Origin: Pseudomonas allokribbensis
GTDB lineage: Bacteria; Pseudomonadota; Gammaproteobacteria; Pseudomonadales; Pseudomonadaceae
Assembly (NCBI RefSeq): GCF_014863605.1
Contig: NZ_CP062252.1
Location: 939,001-1,003,000, forward strand
Reading direction: 5' to 3'
DNA length: 64,000 nucleotides
Part shown: piece after piece, positions 28,447-37,443 of the stretch
Numbering within the stretch: the stretch's first letter is position 1
Layout of the letters: the number at the start of each line of letters is the position of its first letter
The notes under the pieces: generated by a model
What the model saw: only the letters and a program-made list of their open reading frames with translations
Databases searched by the model: none
Told to the model about the DNA's origin: nothing
Position numbers and translations under genes: made by a program

Positions 28447-29610
28447 TTACACGTAGAACGATTTCAGCGGCGGGAAGCCGTTGAACTCTACGGCGCTGTA
28501 ACTGGTGGTGTACGCACCGGTCGACAGCCAGTACAGGCGATCACCGATCGCCAGGTTCAGCGGCAGGCCGTACTTGTAGTTTTCGTACATGATGTCGGCG
28601 CTGTCGCAGGTCGGGCCGGCGATCACGACTTCTTCCATCTCGCCTTTCTTCTCGGTCCAGATCGGGAACTTGATCGCTTCGTCCATGGTTTCGATCAGGC
28701 CGGAGAATTTGCCCACATCGGTATAAACCCAGCGCTCGACGGCGGTGCGGGATTTACGTGCAACCAGTACCACTTCGCTGACCAGGATACCGGCGTTGGC
28801 GATCAGCGAACGGCCCGGCTCCAGAATGATTTCCGGCAGGTCATCACCGAAGTCTTCCTTCAAGAAGCGGATGATCTCTTCGGCATAGGTTTCCAGGCTG
28901 TTGGTGCGGGTGATGTAGTTGGCCGGGAAGCCGCCACCCATGTTGATCAGCTTCAGGTGGATGCCGTCTTCTTCCTTCAGGCGCTCGAAGATCACTTTGA
29001 CCTTGGCGATCGCCGCGTCCCAGACGCTGATGTCGCGCTGTTGCGAGCCGACGTGGAACGAGATGCCGTAAGGCACCAGGCCCAGGTCGCGGGCGAGGAT
29101 CAGCAGGTCCATGGCCATGTCGGTCTGGCAGCCGAATTTGCGCGACAGTGGCCAGTCAGCCGTGGTCGAGCCTTCGGTCAGGATGCGCACGTAGATTTTC
29201 GAGCCCGGCGCAGCCTTGGCGATGTTGCGCAGGTCGGCTTCGGAGTCGGTGGAGAACAGACGCACGCCCTTCTCGTAGAAGTAGCGGATGTCCTTGGATT
29301 TCTTGATGGTGTTGCCGTAGCTGATGCGGTCCGGGCTGACGCCACGGCCCAGCACTTTGTCCAGCTCATAGATCGAGGCGATGTCGAAGCTCGAACCTTT
29401 CTCTTTGAGCAGGTCGATGATCTCGACGGCCGGGTTGGCCTTGACCGCGTAGTAGACCTTGGCGAATTCGAAACCGGCGCGCAGGTCATCGTAGGCCTGG
29501 GCGATCATCGCGGTGTCGATCACCACGAACGGGGTTTCCTGTTTGTCGGCGAACGCCTTCATTTTGTCAAAAGTGGCGCGCGCGAAATAGTCTTCGACCT
29601 GGATCGACAT
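28447..29610 (-). CDS. speC: Ornithine decarboxylase (fold III PLP enzyme)
   Basis: 387 residues from the ATG at 29608-29610 (MSIQVEDYFARATF), with GGAGC upstream. It makes putrescine from ornithine in the cytoplasm. Lys57 (YYAVKANP) binds PLP; the glycine loop MGGGFPANY, EPGRSL and the catalytic Cys335 (GPTCDSAD) of the partner subunit are present. The protein is nearly identical in pattern to P. aeruginosa SpeC (PA4519), which in that genome also lies a few genes from piuC. The long leader upstream contains a terminator-like hairpin. Confidence 0.96.
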   Translation of the reverse strand: MSIQVEDYFARATFDKMKAFADKQETPFVVIDTAMIAQAYDDLRAGFEFAKVYYAVKANPAVEIIDLLKEKGSSFDIASIYELDKVLGRGVSPDRISYGNTIKKSKDIRYFYEKGVRLFSTDSEADLRNIAKAAPGSKIYVRILTEGSTTADWPLSRKFGCQTDMAMDLLILARDLGLVPYGISFHVGSQQRDISVWDAAIAKVKVIFERLKEEDGIHLKLINMGGGFPANYITRTNSLETYAEEIIRFLKEDFGDDLPEIILEPGRSLIANAGILVSEVVLVARKSRTAVERWVYTDVGKFSGLIETMDEAIKFPIWTEKKGEMEEVVIAGPTCDSADIMYENYKYGLPLNLAIGDRLYWLSTGAYTTSYSAVEFNGFPPLKSFYV

Positions 29611-30154
29611 GCTGGGAGCTCCTATGGGCAAACTCGTAAAAACAATGGGTGCAAATGAACGCCCTCCGTATCCCCACTTTGGTTCGCCTACTTCCCAAGG
29701 CATGTCGCCGAAAGCAAAAAGGCCATGGGTCGCTGCCCTTGGCCTTGCTGTCTCGTCGTCAGTACTTGAGCCGGATGGATCGTTTCCAGCATGGACGTTC
29801 GGCGCGAACTTTAGGGCGTGAGGGGCCTGAGATCAACTAAAAATGTCGCGTTTTTGCACGCTTCTGACGTGCGTCGCGGATATCACTCTTTGTAGCCGAC
29901 CGAGATGACGGTCAGATGTTCCGCAATAATTTTCAGGTGTTAAAAATACCTGCACGTTCGAAGCTGATGCGCGCCAAGTCGCAGATAAGTGCGATCACTT
30001 CAACATCGGCGACGTTGGCGGCGAGAAGGGCAGGTGAGGGGGAAGTTGCTGGTTGAGACTGATAAAACCGGCCGGGTTCGGCCCTCTGATGTGTTGATAT
30101 TTCTTGCCGGCTCATCGTCGGCAAAAAAATCCCGGCTTTCAGGATCCGGCGGTC
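29611..30154. promoter_or_regulatory. Long speC leader / intergenic region
   Basis: About 545 bases with no credible gene. It must hold the minus-strand speC promoter and leader. The hairpin at 29714-29746 is the clearest structure. A further short hairpin (AGGTG...TACCT) lies near 29935-29951. No tRNA or recognised riboswitch was seen. Confidence 0.55.
29714..29746 (-). terminator. Terminator-like hairpin inside the speC leader
   Basis: On the minus strand AAGGCCA and TGGCCTT pair, with an inner GGG/CCC and one mismatch, followed by TTTTTGC. It lies about 105 bases upstream of the speC start and points the same way as speC. It would stop any transcript starting upstream unless read through, so it could be an attenuator or the end of a small RNA. 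Confidence 0.6.
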
Positions 30155-30185
30155 GAAAAAAAGGGCTGTCGAACAGCCCTTTTGT
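30155..30185 (-). terminator. Terminator of the quaternary-amine transporter operon
   Basis: On the minus strand AAGGGCTGT pairs with ACAGCCCTT around a TCG loop and runs into seven T. It starts a few bases after the ATPase gene ends. Confidence 0.9.
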
Positions 30186-30191
30186 TTTTGA

Positions 30192-31346
30192 TCAGGCCAC
30201 CGCCTCGGCTGGCGAGACGATATTGGTCTTCATTCCGCGTGATCGGCCCGAACTCAGGTACGCCGCAATCGACTCCTGGGTGACCTCGCCAAGGAACACC
30301 CGCTCGGCATCCATCACCGGCAGCCACGCCCGATTGAACTCGTACATCCGTGACAACAGGATGCGTAAATGCTCGTCGTATGCAGCCGTGGCGTTGAACT
30401 CGCGCAGGAACTGCGCGCAGGTGCCGGTCTGGCGGTGCAAGTCGCGACGTCGTACATACCCCAGTGCCTTGTTTTCGGCACAGGTGACCACCACATAGCG
30501 ACGGTCATGTTCGTCCATCAATTCCAGCGCATCGGCCACCGGGGTTTCCGGGCTGACCGATGGCGCGTTGTCCGCGGCATCTTCGGCCTTCACCAGCAGC
30601 AGGCGTTTGAGCGTGCTGTCCTGGCCGACGAAGTTGCTGACGAAGTCGTCTGCCGGATGGGCGAGCAGTGTGTCTGGGTGGTCGATCTGCAACAACTTGC
30701 CGGCGCGGAAGATCGCGATCTTGTCGCCGAGCTTGATCGCTTCATCGATGTCGTGGCTGACCATGATCACGGTCTTGTTCAGCGCGCGCTGCATTTCGAA
30801 GAACTCGTTCTGGATCATCTCGCGGTTGATCGGGTCGACTGCGCCGAACGGTTCATCCATCAGCAACAGCGGTGCATCCGCTGCCAGTGCACGGATCACG
30901 CCGATCCGTTGCTGCTGGCCGCCGGACAATTCGCGTGGATAACGATGCAGATATTGCTTGGGCTCAAGCTTGATCATGCTCATCAGTTCGCGGGCGCGGT
31001 CGTGGCATTTCTGTTTGTCCCAGCCGAGCAGTTTCGGCACCACCACAATGTTCTCTTCGATGGTCATGTTCGGGAACAGACCGATCTGCTGGATCACGTA
31101 GCCGATGTTGCGACGCAGGGTCACTTCGTCGAGGTCGGTGGTGTCTTCGCCGTTGATCAGGATCTTGCCGGAGGTCGGCTTGATCAGGCGGTTGATCATT
31201 TTCAGCGTGGTGCTTTTGCCGCAACCCGATGGCCCGAGGAATACGCAGATTTCGCCTTCATTGACGGTCAGGCTCACCGAGTCCACGGCTTTCACATCTT
31301 TGCCGTTGCTTTGGAAGGTCTTGCTGAGGTTTTGAAGTTCGATCAT
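30192..31346 (-). CDS. Quaternary-amine ABC transporter ATPase with CBS domains (OpuCA/ProV type)
   Basis: 384 residues from the ATG at 31344-31346 (MIELQNLSKTFQ), with AAGGA upstream. Walker A GPSGCGKST (~38), Q-loop, signature LSGGQQQRIG, Walker B LLLMDEPFGAVD and switch HDIDEA are all present. Residues ~260-384 are a CBS pair, which in OpuCA-type ATPases senses ionic strength and turns on uptake under osmotic stress. It energises import of betaine, choline or carnitine type compounds. Its start overlaps the stop of the preceding permease gene (ATGA). Last gene of four. Confidence 0.93.
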   Translation of the reverse strand: MIELQNLSKTFQSNGKDVKAVDSVSLTVNEGEICVFLGPSGCGKSTTLKMINRLIKPTSGKILINGEDTTDLDEVTLRRNIGYVIQQIGLFPNMTIEENIVVVPKLLGWDKQKCHDRARELMSMIKLEPKQYLHRYPRELSGGQQQRIGVIRALAADAPLLLMDEPFGAVDPINREMIQNEFFEMQRALNKTVIMVSHDIDEAIKLGDKIAIFRAGKLLQIDHPDTLLAHPADDFVSNFVGQDSTLKRLLLVKAEDAADNAPSVSPETPVADALELMDEHDRRYVVVTCAENKALGYVRRRDLHRQTGTCAQFLREFNATAAYDEHLRILLSRMYEFNRAWLPVMDAERVFLGEVTQESIAAYLSSGRSRGMKTNIVSPAEAVA

Positions 31347-31996
31347 TTGAGTAATCCTTTTGGAGTCAAAGAGCGTTGCAGCCACTGCAAAAACAGGTCG
31401 GCGAAGATCGCCAGGAGACTGACCAGCAGCGCGCCGACGATCAGCATCGACATGTCGCTGCGGCTGATGGAGGCGAGGATCAACACGCCAAGACCGCCGG
31501 CGCCGATGGTTGCGGCGATGGTCATCACGCCGATGTTCATCACCACGGCGGTGCGCACGCCGGCAAGGATCACCGGCACTGCAATCGGCAACTCGACCAT
31601 GCGCAGGCGCTGGCCGAAGGTCATGCCGATGCCGCGTGCGGCTTCGCGAATGCCCGGCTCGACACCGGTCAGGGCGAGGTAGGTGTTGCGCATGATCGGC
31701 AGCAGTGAATAAAGGAACACGGCGGTGATCGCCGGCATCGGGCCAAGGCCTTGGCCGAATTTGGAGTAGAACGGCAGCAGCAGGCCGAACAACGCAATCG
31801 ACGGCACGGTCAGCAGCACCGTGGCGCTGGCCTGCAAGGGACCGGCGAGGCTCGGGAAACGCGTCATCAGAATGCCCAGCGGTACGCCGATGAGAATCGC
31901 CAGGCTGACGGCGATGCCGACCAGGGTGATGTGTTGCCAGGTCAGGTGCATCACCTGCTGCCAGTCGAGGTGGGAAAAGGCGTTCAGGAATTCCAT
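31343..31996 (-). CDS. Quaternary-amine ABC transporter permease
   Basis: 217 residues with about five to six membrane helices of the BPD_transp_1 fold. Hydrophobic runs include HITLVGIAVSLAILIGVPLG and LLTVPSIALFGLLLPF. The EAA loop that docks to the ATPase reads REAARGIGMTFGQRLRMVEL, then PIAVPVILAG. Third gene of the operon; its stop overlaps the ATPase start, and it begins 13 bases after the binding-protein gene ends. RBS AAAGGAGGAAAAG. Confidence 0.93.
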   Translation of the reverse strand: MEFLNAFSHLDWQQVMHLTWQHITLVGIAVSLAILIGVPLGILMTRFPSLAGPLQASATVLLTVPSIALFGLLLPFYSKFGQGLGPMPAITAVFLYSLLPIMRNTYLALTGVEPGIREAARGIGMTFGQRLRMVELPIAVPVILAGVRTAVVMNIGVMTIAATIGAGGLGVLILASISRSDMSMLIVGALLVSLLAIFADLFLQWLQRSLTPKGLLK

Positions 31997-32009
31997 GACT
32001 TTTCCTCCT

Positions 32010-32903
32010 TTAGTTCAGTGGGTGCTGGCGCAGGAAATCTGCAGCGACTTTTGACGGGCTCTCGTGATCGACATCGACCCGCGCATTGAGCTGACGCATG
32101 GTTTCGTCGTCGAACAATTCGGCCAGCGGCTTGAGTTGCTCCGCCAGTTGCGGGTGGGCGTCGAGGTAGGCCTGACGCACCACCGGGGCGGCGGTGTAGT
32201 CCGGGAAATAATGCTTGTCGTCTTCCAACAGCTTCAGCCCGAACGCGTTGAGGCGACCGTCAGTGGTGTAGACCAGACCGGCAAACACTTGCCCGTTGCG
32301 CAGTGCGGTGTAGACCAGCCCCGCGTCCATCTGCCGGATGTTCTGGCGGGTCAGGTTCATGTCGTACAGCTTGACCATGCCGTCCAGACCGTCCGAGCGG
32401 TTGGCGAACTCGGTGTCCAGCGCCACCAGATGATTGCGCTTGGCTTCGCTGCGCAGCACATCGTTCAGCTGACTGATATTGCTGATCTGCGGGTATTCCT
32501 CGGCCACTTTTTTCGGCAGGGCGAGGGCGTAGGTGTTGCTGAATTTCGACGGCGTCAGCCAGACCAGGCCTTTTTTCGCGTCGAGTTCTTTCACTCGGGC
32601 GTAGGACTGTTCGCTATCGAGCTTTTCGGTGACATGGTTGTAGGCCACCAGCGACACGCCGGTGTATTCCCAGAGCATGTCCAGTTGCCCGCTTTCGTGG
32701 GCGCTGCGGGCCAGGTTGCTGCCCAGACCACCGGTGATCTGCGCGTCGTAGCCTTTGCTGCGCAGGTATTGGGCGGTGATTTCCGCGAGCAGGGTTTGTT
32801 CGGTAAACACTCGGGCACCGAGGCGAATGAGCGGCTTTTCCGCCGCCTGGGCAAATCCTGCGAACAGCAGGGCGCAGCCTAGAATCAAGCTAAGTCGTTT
32901 CAT
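32010..32903 (-). CDS. Quaternary-amine ABC transporter substrate-binding protein (OpuAC/YehZ type)
   Basis: 297 residues with a cleaved signal peptide (MKRLSLILGCALLFAGFAQA). It is an OpuAC-type periplasmic binding protein; the ligand-box segment reads SGQLDMLWEYTGVSLVAYN. GARVFTEQTLLAEITAQYL is the usual N-terminal strand-helix. It captures betaine-like osmoprotectants for the two permeases encoded either side. Second gene of the operon, 21 bases after the first permease. Confidence 0.93.
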   Translation of the reverse strand: MKRLSLILGCALLFAGFAQAAEKPLIRLGARVFTEQTLLAEITAQYLRSKGYDAQITGGLGSNLARSAHESGQLDMLWEYTGVSLVAYNHVTEKLDSEQSYARVKELDAKKGLVWLTPSKFSNTYALALPKKVAEEYPQISNISQLNDVLRSEAKRNHLVALDTEFANRSDGLDGMVKLYDMNLTRQNIRQMDAGLVYTALRNGQVFAGLVYTTDGRLNAFGLKLLEDDKHYFPDYTAAPVVRQAYLDAHPQLAEQLKPLAELFDDETMRQLNARVDVDHESPSKVAADFLRQHPLN

Positions 32904-32924
32904 GAATATTCCTTTGCCGAAGCC

Positions 32925-33641
32925 TTAAGACGGGCGCAAACCGCGTTCCAGCCAGAGACGGCTGGCGAGGGTGACCACGCCATCAAGCAGCAGGGCCAGC
33001 AGCGCGGTGCACGCGGCGCCGAGCAGCAGTTGCGGCTGATTGTTCAGGGCGATGCCGGGGAAAATCAGGCTGCCGAGGCTGTTGGCGCCGATCAGGAAGG
33101 CCAGCGGCGCAGTACCGACGTTGATCGCCAGCGCCACGCGCACACCGCCGATGATGATCGGCACGGCGTTGGGCAATTCGACCTGCCACAGCACCTGACG
33201 CGGGGTCATGCCGATGCCGACGGCGGCTTCTTTCAGCGAACCCTGGACGTTTTTCAGGCCTTCGTAGGTGTTGCGCACAATCGGCAAAAGAGAGGCGAGG
33301 AACAGGGCGAAGATCGCCGGTCCGCTGCCGATGCCGAGAACCCCCAGGGCAATCGCGAGTACGGCCAGTGGTGGCACGGTGTTACCGATGTTGAAGATCT
33401 GCATGAAGCGTTCGGCGCGGCCGACCATGGTCGGGCGGCTCAGGAAGATACCGGCGGGGATGCCCACGACAAGGGCGGCCAGCATTGAAGCGAGGACGAG
33501 AATCAGATGAGCTTGCAGGTAAAACAACAAATCGTCGCGGTAGTGTTCGATCGTGTTGATGCCGATCCAGTGGACCAGCAGGGCCAGGAGCGCGATCACC
33601 ACCGCACCTCCCATCAGCCCTTTGCCATAGCGGATAGCCAC
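32925..33641 (-). CDS. Quaternary-amine ABC transporter permease (first gene of operon)
   Basis: 238 residues with about six membrane helices. The N-terminal helix is followed by a periplasmic loop (IEHYRDDLLFYLQAH), then LVLASMLAALVVGIPAGIFL. The EAA loop is KEAAVGIGMTPRQVLWQVEL, then PNAVPIIIGG. The permease-binding protein-permease-ATPase order and two distinct permeases match heteromeric OpuC/OsmU-type importers. RBS AAGGAG. Confidence 0.92.
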   Translation of the reverse strand: MAIRYGKGLMGGAVVIALLALLVHWIGINTIEHYRDDLLFYLQAHLILVLASMLAALVVGIPAGIFLSRPTMVGRAERFMQIFNIGNTVPPLAVLAIALGVLGIGSGPAIFALFLASLLPIVRNTYEGLKNVQGSLKEAAVGIGMTPRQVLWQVELPNAVPIIIGGVRVALAINVGTAPLAFLIGANSLGSLIFPGIALNNQPQLLLGAACTALLALLLDGVVTLASRLWLERGLRPS

Positions 33642-33971
33642 AGGCGGACTCCTTTTTTATAGTCGGCGAACGCCGTCCCGAGTGGCATGCCATGCCTGGC
33701 TGCCGGGAAAATAACGTTCGCGAGAAGCAGCTCCCCCAGCACCGGCAACAGCGGTCTGAAAGCGAGCCATGAGCGCAGCCTCGTCAGGCTAACTTGCTGA
33801 TTTTTCAGCCCCTGACGAAAAGTCGTAACAGGGGATGGACGTCTCCGTGCTTTAAAAGGTTCCCATCCACGGCAGCATTTGGCCACCCTTAATGTGCTCA
33901 ACGGTTCGGTTATTGCGTTGACTTGGGCTATAATCGCGGCCCTTTTTTGAATCACCGCCAGGCGATTTCCT
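33642..33971. promoter_or_regulatory. Divergent region between the amine transporter and prfC
   Basis: 330 bases with no supported gene. It should hold promoters for both directions. The clearest signal is a perfect -10 box TATAAT at 33929-33934 facing prfC, followed by a CG-rich discriminator (CGCGGCCC). No good -35 with 16-18 base spacing was found. Confidence 0.55.
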
Positions 33972-35555
33972 ATGACCAACCAGGCCGCCGAAGTCGCGAA
34001 ACGCCGCACTTTCGCCATTATTTCCCACCCCGATGCCGGTAAAACCACCATCACCGAAAAGCTCTTGCTGATGGGCAAGGCGATTGCGGTGGCCGGTACG
34101 GTGAAATCCCGTAAATCCGACCGCCACGCGACATCCGACTGGATGGAGATGGAAAAGCAGCGGGGTATCTCGATTACCACGTCGGTCATGCAGTTCCCAT
34201 ATCGCGAACACATGATCAACCTGCTCGACACCCCGGGCCACGAAGACTTCTCCGAAGATACTTACCGCACCCTGACGGCGGTGGACTCGGCCTTGATGGT
34301 CCTCGACGGCGGTAAAGGTGTAGAGCCACGTACCATTGCGCTGATGGACGTCTGCCGTCTGCGTGACACGCCGATCGTCAGCTTCATCAACAAACTCGAC
34401 CGTGACATCCGCGACCCGATCGAACTGCTCGACGAAATCGAAGCCGTCCTGAAGATCAAGGCTGCGCCGATCACCTGGCCGATCGGTTGCTACCGCGACT
34501 TCAAGGGCGTGTATCACCTCGCCGACGACTACATCATCGTCTACACCGCCGGTCACGGTCACGAACGCACCGAAACCAAGATCATCGAGAAGCTCGACTC
34601 CGACGAAGCCCGCGCACACCTGGGCGACGAGTACGATCGTTTCCTCGAACAGCTGGAACTGGTGCAGGGCGCCTGCCACGAATTCAATCAGCAGGAGTTC
34701 CTCGACGGTCAGATGACCCCGGTGTTCTTCGGTACGGCGCTGGGCAACTTCGGTGTCGACCACGTTCTCGACGCCGTGGTCGACTGGGCACCGCGTCCGC
34801 TGGCCCGTGTGGCCAACGAGCGCACCGTGGAGCCGGTGGAAGAGAAGTTCTCGGGCTTCATCTTCAAGATCCAGGCGAACATGGACCCGAAACACCGCGA
34901 CCGTATCGCCTTCATGCGTATCTGCTCCGGCAAGTACGAGAAAGGCATGAAGATGCGCCACGTGCGCACCGGCAAGGACGTGCGCATCGGCGACGCCCTG
35001 ACGTTCTTCTCCTCCGAGCGTGAGCAACTGGAAGAGGCGTACGCCGGCGACATCATCGGTCTGCACAACCACGGCACGATCCAGATCGGCGACACCTTCA
35101 GCGAAGGCGAAAGCCTGGGCTTCACCGGTATCCCGCACTTCGCCCCGGAACTGTTCCGCCGCGTACGCCTGCGTGATCCGCTGAAATCCAAGCAACTGCG
35201 CCAGGGCCTGCAACAGCTGGCCGAAGAAGGCGCGACCCAGGTGTTCTTCCCGGAACGCAGCAACGACATCATCCTCGGCGCCGTCGGTGTGCTGCAGTTC
35301 GATGTGGTCGCCAGCCGCCTGAAAGAGGAATACAAGGTCGAGTGCTCCTACGAGCCGATCACCGTGTACTCCGCGCGCTGGATCGAATGCGGCGACAAGA
35401 AGAAGCTGGAGGAATTCTCCAACAAGGCTGTGGAAAACCTGGCACTGGACGGCGGCGGTCACCTGACCTACCTCGCTCCGACCCGCGTCAACCTGGCCCT
35501 GATGGAAGAGCGCTGGCCGGACGTGAAATTCCGTGCGACGCGTGAGCATCACTAA
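33972..35555 (+). CDS. prfC: Peptide chain release factor 3
   Basis: 527 residues, a translational GTPase that removes RF1/RF2 from the ribosome after peptide release. GTPase motifs: G1 [14 protein letters not shown]2 with [10 protein letters not shown]3 [14 protein letters not shown] and G4 NKLDRD. Domain II and the RF3 C-terminal domain follow ([20 protein letters not shown]). The ATG is 38 bases after a TATAAT, so the leader is short. Single gene with its own terminator. Confidence 0.98.
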   Translation: MTNQAAEVAKRRTFAIISHPDAGKTTITEKLLLMGKAIAVAGTVKSRKSDRHATSDWMEMEKQRGISITTSVMQFPYREHMINLLDTPGHEDFSEDTYRTLTAVDSALMVLDGGKGVEPRTIALMDVCRLRDTPIVSFINKLDRDIRDPIELLDEIEAVLKIKAAPITWPIGCYRDFKGVYHLADDYIIVYTAGHGHERTETKIIEKLDSDEARAHLGDEYDRFLEQLELVQGACHEFNQQEFLDGQMTPVFFGTALGNFGVDHVLDAVVDWAPRPLARVANERTVEPVEEKFSGFIFKIQANMDPKHRDRIAFMRICSGKYEKGMKMRHVRTGKDVRIGDALTFFSSEREQLEEAYAGDIIGLHNHGTIQIGDTFSEGESLGFTGIPHFAPELFRRVRLRDPLKSKQLRQGLQQLAEEGATQVFFPERSNDIILGAVGVLQFDVVASRLKEEYKVECSYEPITVYSARWIECGDKKKLEEFSNKAVENLALDGGGHLTYLAPTRVNLALMEERWPDVKFRATREHH

Positions 35556-35575
35556 GCGCTGATTGGCGACACCCG

Positions 35576-35608
35576 AAAGCCCACTGATAAAACAGTGGGC
35601 TTTTTTTT
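35576..35608 (+). terminator. Terminator of prfC
   Basis: AAAGCCCACTG pairs with CAGTGGGCTTT and runs into eight T, about 20 bases after the stop. Confidence 0.94.
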
Positions 35609-35689
35609 GCCTGTTGATTGAGTATGGGCGGGTCCATTTGATCCGGGTGCGAACCTGCGGCGAAGAATGATCAAGGAGGGATCAAGGTA

Positions 35690-36925
35690 ATGACCGGTCG
35701 GTTGATTCATCTGCTGCGACTCGACGGTTACTTCAGCACCATGGCCTGGGTGCTGGCAGCGCTGTTGTTCATCAATCGCCTGAGCAGCATGGTCAAGCTG
35801 TTCATGGCGCTGTATCTGCGTCAGGAACTGGGCTTCGCCATCGAGACCGTTGGTTGGCTATTGGCGGCGTATGGCGGCGGGCTGTTGATCGGTTCGATGC
35901 TGGGCGGCTTGCTCAGTGACCATGTCCGCACCGCTCGGCTGACGGCGACGCTGTTCTTCGTTTCAGCGTGGGTGCTGCTGGGGCTCGGGCTGGTCACGCA
36001 GGTGCCGTTGCTGGCCGGGCTGCTGTTGCTCAGCGGTACGATCGACGGCGCGATCCGTACGCTGCATCAACGATTGATCATGGAGTATTGCGAGGTTGCG
36101 CAGCGCCCACGGGCGCAGGCCTTGAGCCGTATCGCGCGAAACCTCGGGATGGCCGCCGCCGGTATCGCGGGCGGTGTGCTGGCGCAGACGGATTTTCGCT
36201 GGGTGTTCTTCATCAGTGCGGCGCTGACGCTGGTGGCGTTGCTCTGGTTTGTCCGCACGACCTGGCGACGACCGATTCTTGTCCCGCAAGAAACACCTGA
36301 GGCGCAGACCGGCTCCGGCCTGCCGTATCGCGACAAGCCATTCCTCTGGCTGCTGGCGGCGACCGTCCTGCTCGGCATGGCGTTCGACACGGTCTACAGC
36401 ACGCTCGGCAACTACCTGCGCGATTACTATCGCTTGAGCACCGAAGCCATTGGCTGGCAGTTCGCGATCAACGCAGTCCTTGTCGTGGCGTTACAGATTC
36501 CAATCTCGCATTGGGGCGAACGCTGGGGCTCGCGCTGGCCGTTGATTGCCGGCTGCATACTGCTGGCGGTCGGGCTCGGCATGTTGCCGCTGGGTTCCGG
36601 TTTGTTTTATGCCTGTCTGTCGACGGTGGTCTGGACCCTCGGTGAAGCGCTGTTCATGCCGCCGCTGAACGTGCTGGTCATGCAGCATGCGCAACGCGGA
36701 AAAAGCGGTCAGTACTTCGGTCTGTTTTTCATGGCCTGGAGTGCGAGCGCGCTGCTGTCACCGGTGCTGAGCGGTCAGCTTTACGGGCAGTTCGGTGGTC
36801 ACAGCGTCTGGGTGGCCAGTGCGGCGCTGGCGCTGATGTCCGTCCCGTTGGTGTATCTGGCGACCCGTTTGCGGGTGACGGGCAAGCAGCCCTTGCAAAC
36901 CCGCAAGGCCGCCTCGCTTAGCTGA
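35690..36925 (+). CDS. MFS transporter, 12-helix drug/metabolite efflux type
   Basis: 411 residues with twelve predicted helices in two bundles split by a loop near residues 195-220. The motif between helices 2 and 3 (GGLLSDHVRTARL) is the MFS signature, and LSRIARNLGMAAAGIAGG resembles the motif C region of exporters. RBS from the AAGGAGGGATCAAGG stretch. The substrate cannot be read from the sequence; it looks closest to MdtH-like efflux proteins. It stands alone. Confidence 0.9.
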   Translation: MTGRLIHLLRLDGYFSTMAWVLAALLFINRLSSMVKLFMALYLRQELGFAIETVGWLLAAYGGGLLIGSMLGGLLSDHVRTARLTATLFFVSAWVLLGLGLVTQVPLLAGLLLLSGTIDGAIRTLHQRLIMEYCEVAQRPRAQALSRIARNLGMAAAGIAGGVLAQTDFRWVFFISAALTLVALLWFVRTTWRRPILVPQETPEAQTGSGLPYRDKPFLWLLAATVLLGMAFDTVYSTLGNYLRDYYRLSTEAIGWQFAINAVLVVALQIPISHWGERWGSRWPLIAGCILLAVGLGMLPLGSGLFYACLSTVVWTLGEALFMPPLNVLVMQHAQRGKSGQYFGLFFMAWSASALLSPVLSGQLYGQFGGHSVWVASAALALMSVPLVYLATRLRVTGKQPLQTRKAASLS

Positions 36926-37081
36926 TCCGGTTATGGAGGTTATTCGAAAGCGGTCTGTCCACCCGCAGCAATTATGGGCATTGGTTAGCGTCCTATCTGG
37001 TGAACCCGGCTGATCGGAACTAGATTTTATTCAGCGCCGGATCGGCACTCTGGCTTCAATCACGAAAGGATGGAAACGCTC

Positions 37082-37339
37082 ATGAGCATTTTTCAACGCA
37101 TAGTGTTGTTGCTTAAGGTTTTGGTGATGCTGACGCTCGGCACCACGGCGGCATGGGCGAGCACTGGCGGCCCACCGCAAGGTTTTAACGCTACCCATGG
37201 CCACGCAGCGGTGATCATGCTCGCCAAGTCCGAGTCCGAACCGGGTGATCAGGATCAGGGCGGCAGCAAGGACGATGACGACTCGACCACCGACGAGCCG
37301 GATACCGATGATCCGGATGATGGCGACAGCCAGACGTAG
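37082..37339 (+). CDS. Small secreted Asp-rich protein
   Basis: 85 residues from the ATG at 37082 (MSIFQRIVLL), preceded by AAAGGA; an ATG four codons earlier sits on that site. Signal peptide of ~25 residues ending in TTAAWAS. The mature peptide of ~60 residues ends in an acidic tail (GGSKDDDDSTTDEPDTDDPD, then DGDSQT). It has no Cys. A calcium- or cation-binding periplasmic peptide is possible. I do not recognise a family. Confidence 0.72.
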   Translation: MSIFQRIVLLLKVLVMLTLGTTAAWASTGGPPQGFNATHGHAAVIMLAKSESEPGDQDQGGSKDDDDSTTDEPDTDDPDDGDSQT

Positions 37340-37415
37340 ATTGCAGACAAAAGAAAACCCCTTCTTCCCCGACTGATGCGCAATCGAAGAAGAAGAGGTT
37401 TGGTCAACTCATCAG

Positions 37416-37443
37416 CCCGCCCCGGCAACAGGGCGGGTTTTTT
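37416..37443 (+). terminator. Terminator of the Asp-rich protein gene
   Basis: CCCGCCC pairs with GGGCGGG across an 8-base loop, then six T. It abuts the end of dppF on the other strand. A weaker CTTCTTC/GAAGAAG hairpin lies just upstream (37360-37395). Confidence 0.85.

Noticed and set aside
33918..33923. TTGACT as -35 for the TATAAT upstream of prfC
   Set aside because: Only five bases separate the two hexamers, so they cannot work together. The -10 alone is reported.
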